Source of the DNA: Rhizophlyctis rosea
Lineage: Eukaryota > Chytridiomycota > Chytridiomycetes > Rhizophlyctidales > Rhizophlyctidaceae
NCBI GenBank assembly: GCA_027596075.1
Contig: JADGJC010000306.1
Location: 1-47,239, forward strand
Reading direction: 5' to 3'
DNA length: 47,239 nt
Under the pieces are notes generated by a model. That model searched no databases. It was given only the letters and a program-made list of their open reading frames with translations, and was not told where the DNA came from. Both the position numbers and the translations under genes were made by a program. How positions within the stretch are numbered: position 1 is the first letter of the stretch; every line of letters begins with the position of its first letter. Below, piece after piece: positions 20,618 through 30,143 of this stretch.

Positions 20618-21484
20618 TCATCGGGATTCCGTCTTTGTCCTCCACCTGACAATAGCATCACACGCCTCCGTCCCAAGAAACTTCACCACCATTGATGCAA
20701 ACGCCACCCGTGAAATTACGTCCATCGGCTGTTGCTTGTAGTAGGGATCCCTCTCTGGAACACCAGCTAAGAGCTTCTGATGTTGGGAAGGGCGTTGAGA
20801 ATCATGCAGGACTGCAATTGGCAAGTCCTTCAATGTATCAATGGACCGAACAGAGTGACCATTGGTGAAGTAGGTATCGGACGATTCGGGGGTGGGGATG
20901 TCCTCACAGAAGAGGATGACGCGAAAATCCGTGTAAGGCTCAATGGTGTTGTTTATGAGGGTGGATTCCCGTAAGGGTCCAATTGACGGGCTGGGCAGAT
21001 TGGAGGTCGACGTGTGGACCAGAACAACTGGTGATGTTGACATTCATGGACACGTCCAGTCCCCGTACTGCAAAATCAGGCAATACTATGTCGGCAGATC
21101 GAGGAACGGCGACGTAAGTAATGAGCATGATGGCGGTGATGAAAGGATAGCAATTGCGGTAATAAGGAACTGTACGGCGACGTTCTTTAGTCTTTTCGTC
21201 CAGGGGTTTGCCAGGGTCATCAGGTACCGGGGGAAGAAGAGAACAGAAGACCATCACGGCGGCGAAGAAAGATACGGCCACGATGACAGAAGTGACCCAC
21301 CGGCTGCGAGATTGACCATAGTAGACGAATAAGACGAATCGAACGAGTCCAATTCAGAAGAAGCCAAATGAGATGACATTGCCGACCGTGCAGGACAGGG
21401 GCCATCGTATGGCACTGTAGGTGCAGATGGATCAAGAAGCTGGGTTGCCTGCACGGTTCCCGCCTTCGTGTCGAACACTGCCAT
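20618..21484 (-). pseudogene. Tandem membrane-protein family, copy A (broken)
   Basis: Most distal copy of the array. The ATG at 21484 opens MAVFDTKAGTVQ...; the membrane part is then read in another frame: GNVISFGFF, an in-frame TGA (21356-21354), IGLVRFVLFVYYGQSRSRW, then SVIVAVSFFAAVMVF. The conserved domain follows (CSGPHVDLQSAQPVNWTLTG) and a further one-base shift near 20969 is needed to reach YTDFRVILFCED, SSDTYFTNGHSV and the last helix and tail (FASMVVKFLGTEACDAIVRW). So at least two frame changes and one stop, with no intron to explain them. The family function is unknown; see copy B for the layout. Confidence 0.65.
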
Positions 21485-22431
21485 GATCTGGAAGAAGTGA
21501 AGATGTTGGAAACCTTAGGAACCTGGAAGAGCCGGAAGATATGCCACCATCTGATCAAATTGTGATTTACGGCCTCCGGAGTATGATTTTCAGGATATGC
21601 GCCATAACGATATTTCCTCCAATGACGGCCTCGCGCCATACTAGTAGTAGATGGACGGCACAGGCATGCATTCTTTGGGCTCCACAAGCTCAATCTTGAA
21701 GTTATGGTATGGTTGCATGATTTGTTGACTTCGCTTTTGGAGTGCCGATGTATGCTTTTGTTGTGCATTATTACCATCCACGCAGTCCGCGCCGGAACTC
21801 AGAGTGCAGACGGCAGGAAGTTGCTAGTCATTATGCCCAGAGTTTGATTACGAGGGTTTGGTGCGCATCTTTGATGACAATGCAGGATTATGAACCATCG
21901 AGGGCTCGTGGTGTGTGTATTGGATGAGCTTAACCAGTGGCATGCAGCTTTGTCAATCACACACTCGGTTGAGGAAGTCACTTTTTGAACTGCTTGCTTC
22001 TCACAGCGTTATATCGGGTATGATACATTCAGTGGCGCAGAGCGCAGGCGCACAAAATCGAGATGCCCAAATTGAAGTGATTGAGTGGAAAGATGTAAAC
22101 GCACCATCGTTCAAACATCTTTGATGATCTATCCGCAACTCATGAAAGTCGTCAGCAGAAACAATTACGCTGTGGAAAGCTGATGAAGGCCATTTGTGAA
22201 GATTCTGAGAAGAAGGCCGCGCGTCATGGTCGTTATGACCTGACCGGCCATCATCAAGCTGGCGCATTTGGGTTCCTCATTCCCCTAGTAGTTGAGATCT
22301 CGTACATATTAAACTGACTGTGCTATTGTATCACCACGAGGCACCTTGACTACACTAATCTAGGCCTTTGGGTTGACCGGAGAACAGCTTGTAGCGGCTG
22401 AAGAGTCACATCAATATGGTCAATCCACAAG
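21485..22431. other. Spacer between copies A and B
   Basis: No coherent frame or domain remnant was recognised. The frames present are short and overlap each other. It presumably contains the promoter of copy A and the 3' flank of copy B. Confidence 0.5.
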
Positions 22432-23202
22432 TCATCCAATAAGAATATCCATAGGGCTAATCTTATAATTCGGGTTGTTCTTTGGTAAACTATCCACAAT
22501 TAGCTTCACCGGTGATACATTACCCTGAGAGTTGGATGGAACAGCGACCGGATTGTTCAGGACGGACCCGACGTAACGAACAGAGGAACCGTCCAACAGC
22601 CAATCGCCCTTTGATTGAACTACCCGACTATTCTCGCAGTATAGAATGACACGAAAGGCGGTGTACTGCGGGATGGAGGCAATGTACAGGTGGCCGTTGG
22701 TGATGTTCCAGTTCATTGATCCGGCGGTTTGGAGGTCCACGTGCGGATGAGTACATCCCCAAGGATCCACACGCAAGGTTATGTCTGAACCATTAGTCTC
22801 CAGCCAAATTGTCATATTGATGAAGCGGTAGTTTGACATGGAAGCGACCCAAAGGAGCATTGTGCCCATGAAAAGTACGTAGTAGTGACGGTAGATTCTC
22901 CAACGGTTGAGTTCTTTGAAGCCGCTCTCGATGGTTTCGTGTTTCACGAGGACTGCGGCGATACTCATGAACGAGAAAAAGAGGGTGAAAGGTATGTTGA
23001 TGCCGCCCATCAAGCGGTAGCCCGAATTGCCATAGTAGAAGAAGAGGAACATTTGAATGGCGCCAATGATGAAGAAGGCGATGGTATGGAGTTCCGCTGG
23101 GCCGCACGATGGTGGGCAGTGTTGCGCAGGCGTAATGGAATTTGCGGATGGGTATGGGGGAGGACCGAACTGGACTGATTCGTCGGAGGCTGCTGGCTTC
23201 AT
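22432..23202 (-). CDS. Tandem membrane-protein family, copy B (longest open copy, short C-terminus)
   Basis: The best-preserved copy, about 256 residues from the ATG at 23202 (MKPAASDESVQFGPPPYPS). A longer in-frame extension to 23301 is less protein-like. Layout: Pro-rich N-terminus; helix 1 (LHTIAFFIIGAIQMFLFFYY), helix 2 (IPFTLFFSFMSIAAVLV), helix 3 (YYVLFMGTMLLWVASM), then a domain of about 130 residues with GCTHPHVDLQTAGSMNW, FRVILYCENSR and a NPNYKISPMDIL segment. It stops at DILIG, exactly where copies C, E and F continue into a fourth helix and a charged tail. The copy is therefore C-terminally truncated relative to its sisters. No enzyme motif seen. Probably a membrane protein with one conserved luminal or extracellular domain. 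Confidence 0.75.
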   Translation of the reverse strand: MKPAASDESVQFGPPPYPSANSITPAQHCPPSCGPAELHTIAFFIIGAIQMFLFFYYGNSGYRLMGGINIPFTLFFSFMSIAAVLVKHETIESGFKELNRWRIYRHYYVLFMGTMLLWVASMSNYRFINMTIWLETNGSDITLRVDPWGCTHPHVDLQTAGSMNWNITNGHLYIASIPQYTAFRVILYCENSRVVQSKGDWLLDGSSVRYVGSVLNNPVAVPSNSQGNVSPVKLIVDSLPKNNPNYKISPMDILIG

Positions 23203-24175
23203 TTTGAAGACTGTTGTCAATGTTGTCAAGACGTTACGAAAAAGAGAGTAAGACAACGCGTGGCGGGGTTTTGAGACTCTTGTATAGTACATGCCCGCCA
23301 ATTGTTTGGATCGGACTTTCGTGATTTTCAGTACATCGGATGGACGTTGCTAACATTGCACAGGCACGAAGTGAGAACTGTGAATAACACAATCACGTTA
23401 GTGGTACGCGGCACGTGCGCAACGCCGATAACAAACAACAGTATGCAGCACGCTCGAATGAAAATTCCGAAGTAGGACTCCATGAATTCTTCGCCATGAT
23501 GACTGTAATGCTAAATGGCTCTCTTAGCACTTCTAACGTCGAAAGGGTGTCAGGAGCACGCTGAGCACCAAACCAAGGTCGATATCTCCTGACTGGTGTA
23601 TTTGATAACATATTTGGTCCGATTCTCCACCGGCTGGAAAGTGCACCAGGAAGTTGTTGGTTACCAGCGTATCTGTTTTGATATATCCTGTTTCTTTCCG
23701 CACGGTACGGAATTGCATAATGAACGGACCCATTTTGCGAAGCGTCCCAAATGTGATCAGACATTGTAAAACATCAGGGCGACAGAACCGACAGCAGCAG
23801 TCACGATTCCCATCGGCGTCGCGCTGCCTCATTCCACTTGTGAGTGAGGCCACCAGTTTGTGGCTCATATGGATATGGAAACCTTCCTTGGCAAATTATG
23901 GGGCTTCGCCAATCCTGGGCGCATGCTTTTGAAAAGTGGTGTCCATCAGAAGCGAGTATAGCTTTCAACCGGATGTGCGGGAGGCTCACAATCTACGCTT
24001 CATAAGCAAACATTCACTCTCCTCTTGATGCCGTGTAGGGCTAGGGCATCGCAACATCGTCACATCTCGATCACCTGACAAGGAAAAATGACAAGACAGA
24101 ATAGCTTCGGTGAATGATCTTTCACAGATCGCAGAAGGTTGTCCTGTCGTAACCATGACATCTAAACTGTATTTG
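23203..24175. other. Spacer between copies B and C
   Basis: No supported gene. Open frames on both strands are short and lack motifs. Confidence 0.5.
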
Positions 24176-25144
24176 TTATGAGCTCCTTTGACATGATCCA
24201 TTCCAAAACTGTCGGATGACTCCTACCTGCTTCTTCCTACACGTTACTTCCCCCTTCCAAAGCCCGTGCACATTCCCTCTCCCTGGTCCTCTCATAATAC
24301 ACTTCCGTCCCATAAACTTTACTACCATCAACACACCCACCACCCACGGAACGATATCAATCGATCTTACTCCGCAGTACGGATTACTGTCCGGAACCCC
24401 CACCGTAAGTCTATGCCTTGGAACACCCCGCTGCAACTCAGGAGGTACGGCAACAGGTAGGTTTTCGATGCTCTCCGTTGGAACCACTGATTGGCCATCA
24501 TTGATGTAAGTGTCACTGGCTTTCACTGTGCGCGAATCTCCACAAAAGAGAATCACGCGGAAGTCCGTGTAGAGTGGGATGGGGTCGATTGTAAGCAAGG
24601 TTCGGGTAAGGGTCCAATTGACGGGTTGGGCAGATTGGAGATCGATGTGGGGGTGGGAACAGAAGGAGATGGCTGCCAGTGCATTTATGGTGAGATTGGT
24701 TTGGTTCAGATTGAAGTCCGTCAGTTTAATATGAGGGGAGGGGTTGAGACTGTGAAGAACCAGCATGCCCATAGTGAGGAAGGCGTAGAAATGACGGTAC
24801 CCGGGAAAATCGCGAATCCATTCTTTGGTCTCCTTGGGGGTGGGGTGCGGTGTTTTTTCATCTTCGCATTCAATAGCGCCAAGGGCGGCACAGATGGAGA
24901 AGAGGGAGGGTCCTACGAAGAATGCGAGGAGCACACGTATGAAGAAATTGCTGTAGTAGTAGAGACAGGCAAATTGGGCGGCGCCGATGAGGGAGAAGAT
25001 GATGGAGATGAAGATTTCCGGGGTGCAGGGGCAGACGTCGATTTCGTCGGCAGGGGTGGTGGACTTTGTGACTTTTGTGGATGGGGATTCGATGAGAGGG
25101 GTGGACTCTTGCGAGGGTTTGGGGTTCATATTTGGCATTGACAT
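24176..25144 (-). CDS. Tandem membrane-protein family, copy C (frameshifted tail)
   Basis: The ATG at 25144 (MSMPNMNPKPSQESTPL) opens about 322 residues: Thr/Pro-rich N-terminus, CPCTPEIFISIIFSLIGAAQ (helix 1), a second helix (RVLLAFFVGPSLFSICAALG), YRHFYAFLTMGMLVLHSL (helix 3), CSHPHIDLQSAQPVNWTLT, YTDFRVILFCGDSR, ASDTYINDGQSV, NPYCGVRSIDIVPWVVGVLM and VVKFMG. Just after KFMGRK, near 24305, the frame leaves the family consensus: a one-base change turns the expected charged tail into an unrelated 35-residue extension. The protein may be made but with an altered C-terminus. The frame is otherwise intact. Confidence 0.75.
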   Translation of the reverse strand: MSMPNMNPKPSQESTPLIESPSTKVTKSTTPADEIDVCPCTPEIFISIIFSLIGAAQFACLYYYSNFFIRVLLAFFVGPSLFSICAALGAIECEDEKTPHPTPKETKEWIRDFPGYRHFYAFLTMGMLVLHSLNPSPHIKLTDFNLNQTNLTINALAAISFCSHPHIDLQSAQPVNWTLTRTLLTIDPIPLYTDFRVILFCGDSRTVKASDTYINDGQSVVPTESIENLPVAVPPELQRGVPRHRLTVGVPDSNPYCGVRSIDIVPWVVGVLMVVKFMGRKCIMRGPGRGNVHGLWKGEVTCRKKQVGVIRQFWNGSCQRSS

Positions 25145-25222
25145 GGTTGAGATGTTGGAGGTGAGAGGTGAAGTAGATGACGAGAAGAGAATGAGCACAA
25201 AACGGGTCGGAGACTTCCACAA

Positions 25223-25744
25223 GATAGCTGGGTCCTTACCACGATCGATTGTTTACGAAAGTCTGATTTTCGGATTGCCAGCCCGTGAACATCGGCCCCA
25301 CAGGCGGCACAGTTACACATGTGGACAGTGAGGACAGTAGCGTTGCTCATTGGCCGCTGAGCAATTCAAAGTTGCGCGGTTGGCATACTTCCCCCGTACG
25401 TCAGCTCCCTTAGACTTAAAGACAGTGCCTAATCAAAATGGCAGGAGGTGGTAATCAAATCGCAATGGGTTACTTGGTTTGGTGCTGGACAACAGCATCA
25501 TCGCAATGGATAATTATCATGCAACAAGTTCAAAGAATGGCAGAAACACTTCACGCCCGACTGGGTTGCCACAATCTATCACAAACATTTTGGCTCAAAA
25601 CTTTATTTGTACAAGCAGACATTATATAACTCAGCAAGCAACACCTTGCCGGCCGCGAGCTTCGGCCGTGCCGGTGCGAACCACTAAATTGCAGAAATAC
25701 AGTCAGCAATGCATCGCCATCTGTACCTTTACTCACCTAACCGG
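25223..25744. other. Spacer between copies C and D
   Basis: Nothing coding was recognised. Contains a short GC-rich imperfect palindrome near 25649-25677 (GCCGGCCGCGAGC...GTGCCGGTGCG) of unknown meaning. Confidence 0.4.
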
Positions 25745-26700
25745 TTACACAGCAATTGAACGCTGGCCCCCATTCTCCACATCGCCACCATTCTTCGCCT
25801 TCCTATCCTTCACCCTCTTCCTCCAAACCACCACATCCCACATAACCTGCCCCACCAACTTCACCACCATAATCCCAAACACCGCCCAAATAAGCGTCCT
25901 CCTCGGTTCCGGCTGGTAGTACGGGTTGGTCACCGGCACTTCCACCGCAAGCTCATGCCGAATAACAGTCTGCTGAGCGCCTTCCACCACAGCGGCAGGC
26001 GCACCCCCAAGCGAGTTGACGCTTTGGACCTGGTGCCCGTCGGAGAAGTACGTATCGGAGCTCTGAACCTTCCAAATATCTTCACAGTAGGCGAAGATGC
26101 GAAGTCGGTGAAAGGCGGGATGGATTGGATGAGGAGGGATTCGCCGGTAAGGATCCATGTGACGGGTACAGCGGATTGGACGTCAAGGTGCGGGTTCCTG
26201 CAATCACCATCAATATGAACGGTAAGCGACACCTAGTCACCATTCCCTTTCAAGTTATTCATCTCCCAATCTGCCGACCCGCGATCAGCAACGTAACCAA
26301 TAAGCATAACCATCGTAAGAATAACATAAAAGTAATGGTACGGGGACCATATGAACCCATAGCGAATTTGGTCGTCAGATGGGTAGGGGTTGTGAAGATT
26401 ACTTGCTCTATCGACAAGCCATATGAAGACGAAGATGCGAAGAGGATGTAGAAGGCTATGAGCTGGGAGATGAGGATGCGGTGGATCATGTGGCCGTAGA
26501 TGAAGAAGAGGACGATTTGGGCGATGCCGAGGGTGAGGAAGAGGAGGAGGTTGAGGAGCCAGACTGTGAATGCGAGCCAGTCACTGCGGGTGCGTGCGGT
26601 GGGTGTGGCATTCTCGGGTTGCGGCGGGACCAGGTTGGTGGTGGACGAGTTCGCTGTCGAGCTGTAAGCTGGTGGGAGCAATGTGTCTGTGGTTTTGACG
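25745..26700 (-). pseudogene. Tandem membrane-protein family, copy D (broken)
   Basis: Three frames are needed. The first gives a Pro/Ser/Thr-rich N-terminus (LLPPAYSSTANSSTTN) and LLNLLLFLTLGIAQIVLFFI. After a shift near 26435 the second gives IWLVDRASNLHNPYPSDDQ, the third helix (YHYFYVILTMVMLIGYVA), an in-frame TAG (26235-26233), then SLTVHIDGDCRNPHLDVQSA and PVTWILTGESL. After another shift near 26100 the third gives FAYCEDIW, SSDTYFSDGHQVQSV, NPYYQPEPRRTLIWAVFGIM and a charged tail ending GGQRSIAV. The start is unclear; an ATG near 26775 is in a different frame. At least two frame changes plus one stop, so a clear pseudogene. Confidence 0.7.
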
Positions 26701-26799
26701 CTGGCTGCGTCAGTTGGGTCTGTTTCACTTTCGCCGGGACTTGGAGGGGTATGAAATCCGTCATTTCTGTCATCATTGCGCGATGAATAAGTGTACTTG

Positions 26800-27422
26800 G
26801 ACGAAGGAAGAAGAAATGAGGGAAGGGACGAGAGGTGGAGGTGGGATATAGCTCATTTTGCATATGTCCATCTGATGTTTGTGCGGTTCAGATTTTCCCG
26901 ATGTTATGGAAATCTCAAAATGCACTTCAAATGCGGCACAGAGATTGTTCACAGCGGCACAGTCATCCATCTTGATGATCTGATTTGCCAGATTCGGGAG
27001 AGATGGAGTGTTTTGTTTGTCGTTGATCTATGTTGGTTTAGGTGGGCCCCGCAGTTGTAGTCTATGACTGCCACCCATACGGCCAGGGCAGTGCGCACTC
27101 AGCCGATTGATACATGTACATTCCTGTTATGGATGATGAGGAGCAAAGTTTCTGATTTATAGATTCTCCGTCGCTTCGTGCCATGTCTCATCTTTCAATG
27201 CTCAAAATATGCCGCTCCCCTTCAACCAATTGCGCTAAACTCGTTTGACTGTATACAAGTAACATGCCAGCTTTTGGGCACAAGGATGCCGTTCCCCCGC
27301 CAAGGTGTCCATTTTCGTAACCGGGGAGAACTAGAGAATTAGGGTCAATGAATGCATTTACCGCCTGCGATTGACTCCCCCGCAATGTTCTCACGTACAT
27401 GTTCATCTTCGCAAATCGTCCC
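26800..27422. other. Spacer between copies D and E
   Basis: No supported gene. Probably includes the promoter of copy D at its left end. Confidence 0.5.
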
Positions 27423-28321
27423 TTATAACCGCAGACTTCCAGCAGCACCTTTCCCAACGGGCATGGTCCTCTTCCTCCTCGCGAGGGCATCATACACTTC
27501 TCTCCCAACGAACTTAACCACCATCAACGCACCCGCCATCCATACAAGCACATCCGTCGGCCCCGTCTTGTAGTACGGATTGTTTGTCGGAACGGCTGCC
27601 GTGATGTCCGTAACTGAACAGTTTTGCTGAGATTCAGGGTCACGGCAAGAGGAGCATTCATGATAGAGGAGAGCGTTTGGAGAGATTTGCCGTTGGAGAA
27701 ATAGGGCTCTTTCGAATGGACTTTCCGACTGTTCTCGCAGTAGATGATGGGACGAAACGCCGTAAGAGGAGGCACGGAAACAATGCGGACGTCGTTGTTG
27801 GAAATTATCCAATCCACCGGTACGGCCGTTTGAATGTCGATATGCAGCTGACCACACCCATCAGTCTGGACGTACATAGTGACATCGCTTCCGTCGGTGT
27901 GGATATTGAGGTATATGAAAGTAAAGTGATGCTGTGGCAGAAGGGCAACAAAGAGGAGCATGGTGGCGGTGAAGATCGCATAGTTATGACGATAAAAATT
28001 TGTATCGGTTGAGTCGTTGAAGGCGTTTTCGATTGATTGGTGTATCTCTATGACACCGATGATAAAGGCAAAGGTGAAAACTGGGAAGAGAAGCAGCAGG
28101 AAATTCGCTAAACGGTAACCGATGGTGCCGTAATAGAAGAAGAGGAGGGTTTGGGCTGTGCCTATGAGGAAGAAGATGGGGGTTTGGATGTCAGAGAGAC
28201 GGAATGGCGGCAGTACGTTTTGGGTAAGAAGTGTGAATGCGTTTTGCTTGGGTTCGCGTGTCGATGGGAGATAAGTGTGTAACAACTCCCTAATAAGAAA
28301 TTCTTCTGATTTAGGTTCCAT
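27423..28321 (-). pseudogene. Tandem membrane-protein family, copy E (single frameshift)
   Basis: The ATG at 28321 (MEPKSEEFLIRELLHTYLPS) opens the family layout: TPIFFLIGTAQTLLFFYYG (helix 1), LLLLFPVFTFAFIIGVIEI (helix 2), NYAIFTATMLLFVALLPQ (helix 3), GCGQLHIDIQTAVPVDWII, FRPIIYCENSRKV, SKEPYFSNGKSLQTL. Near 27625 a one-base change diverts the frame. The rest of the family (VPTNNPYYKTGPTDVLVW, MAGALMVVKFVGREVYDAL and a basic tail) is intact in the next frame to 27423. This is the least damaged of the frankly broken copies; one lesion accounts for everything. Confidence 0.75.
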
Positions 28322-28421
28322 TTCAAGTATGTATTAATGCTTGCTGTGATCAAAGGTGCATGTCAGTCACTGCGTCATAGTGTGTAATAATCTTCCTGCG
28401 GAGATTCCTACCTGACGTTCT

Positions 28422-29446
28422 TCACTTGCCAACTTCCAAATCCTTCCCTATCACACCTTTCGCCTCCTTCATTTTGTTCTCCCTCCACACAATCGAATCA
28501 TATGGTTCCCGCCCAAAGAATTTAAGAGCCATCAACGCACCCGCAATCCATACAAGAATATCCGTGGGGCTGGTTTTGTAGTACGGGTTGTATGTCGGCA
28601 TAGGTTTCGTGAGACGCTTCGCATCACTCTGAATACAAGGAAGATGGACATCGGGAATAAGAGAACGCTGGGCCGGCAAATCCCAAGGATGCACCGGGAA
28701 AACGCCTTGCATGACAATTTCACCGTAGGTCAGGGGTTTGCGAGTGTTCTCGCAGTATGCGATAACGCGGAAGGGAGTGCAAACGGGCAGCGTGGGGAAG
28801 TCGAGGGGGTGAGACTGGTTTTCGGTGTAGGTCCATTGGAGGGGTACGTCGGATTGGACGTCGATGTGGGGGTTGGTACAACCGATAGACCCTACGCCAA
28901 AGGTGATTATCACTGCAGGACCCGTGCGGGGAGGGTCATAAATAGCCTTTGCAGGCAGAGTCATGTATGTGAAACGATGATTGGGCATGATGGCAACACA
29001 AAGGAGCATGAGGCGGTGAAGAGGACGTAGTAGAGGCGGTAGACCCTGTACTGGTTGAGTTTGTCGAGGGTGGCTTCGACACTGTTGTACTATCTCTTTA
29101 CTCTAATGATGATTAGGAGGGTGCCGAGGAGAACGACGCCGAGGAGGATATTCATCCAATGGTAGCCGATGTTTGCGAAGTAGAAAAACAGAATGAGTTG
29201 AGCTAGGTCGATGAGGAAGAAGACGGATGTGTGCAATTCAGGGAAACCGCATGAAACTGGAGCCTCCTGCAGCTCTTGTTTGGCCAATGTGAGAACGAAG
29301 GCCGCGGGACGGATAGTGGGAGGGACCGACTTTCTGACTGTTTGAGATTCATTTTGGCTAACTTCTGGCAGTGAGATAGCAAGGCAGTAAACCGGCGAGG
29401 GGAGAATATATGGAGTTGGATTCAATGAAGCCCATATGTCTCCCAT
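28422..29446 (-). pseudogene. Tandem membrane-protein family, copy F (broken)
   Basis: First copy of the array. An ATG at 29446 (MGDIWASLNPTPYILP) leads to CGFPELHTSVFFLIDLAQLI, LFFYFANIGYHW and a second helix ending IIIRVKR, then an in-frame TAG (29092-29090). The same frame continues YNSVEATLDKLNQYRVYRLY, YVLFTA. A one-base change near 29009 is then needed to reach MLLCVAIMPNHRFTYM, CTNPHIDVQSDVPLQW, FRVIAYCENTRK, NPYYKTSPTDILVW, IAGALMALKFFGREPYDSIV and a Lys-rich tail to 28422. Stop plus frameshift, no intron to explain either. Confidence 0.7.
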
Positions 29447-30143
29447 TTGATTGTTTGTTCTTTTTCCAAGGATTTTCAGGGGTTGCCCCAGATTTTCGGA
29501 TGGCGGTGGTGAGGTCAAGACCGATACAGTCAAAGTGATAAAATGCCGCGAAACTCCACATCACCGGCACAATCGGTCAATGGGGCTTCAACCCTCATCA
29601 TGAGTGCGTGATGACTCCCATCACCTCGCTATACGCGGGGACAGGATTGTTATACTTGGACATGACTGAAAAATTTCAACGTGGTCAGTGGTCGCAAGAG
29701 AAACCGAGCCACCAGCCGTTAGCCGCATACTTCAGTCATAGCATGAAAGTCGATAGGTATCTAATCTCTTCACCGGTAAAGGTAAAGGCGAGGGTATCAC
29801 GAAAGTTGATATGATATTTTTGATGCGGAGCACTGTACCTATGCGGAGTAGCTGTGAGGCTGTGGTGTACTATAGTTTACGATGTGGCAACCCGTAATAG
29901 TTCAGGGTCCTTGTATGAGTCATTTTGTGTCAATCTTTCCATCTATCCCAATATGGATATACGTCTATTCGATTGAGGCTTGTGCAATTTTGTTTTTGCT
30001 TCTTCGGACATTTTTCTTGCTTGACGCTTCAAACACCCCAACACCAGCAGCATTACTCCATTCCCACGAATCCCATTGTTCACTTCCATCAACCACATAC
30101 TCAACCTTATCCATACACAACAACCAACAGTATCGTCGCCAAT
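29447..30143. other. Intergenic, upstream of the FKBP gene
   Basis: No domain-bearing frame. A long frame overlapping the FKBP start (from 29882) is not coding upstream of 30144. No TATA box was seen. The leader is CA-rich (CCATACACAACAACCAACAG), as often seen before fungal starts. Confidence 0.5.

Noticed and set aside
24491..25141. 216-codon plus-strand Gly/Glu/Val-rich frame opposite family copy C
   Set aside because: Antisense shadow of a gene whose protein is conserved with five sister copies.
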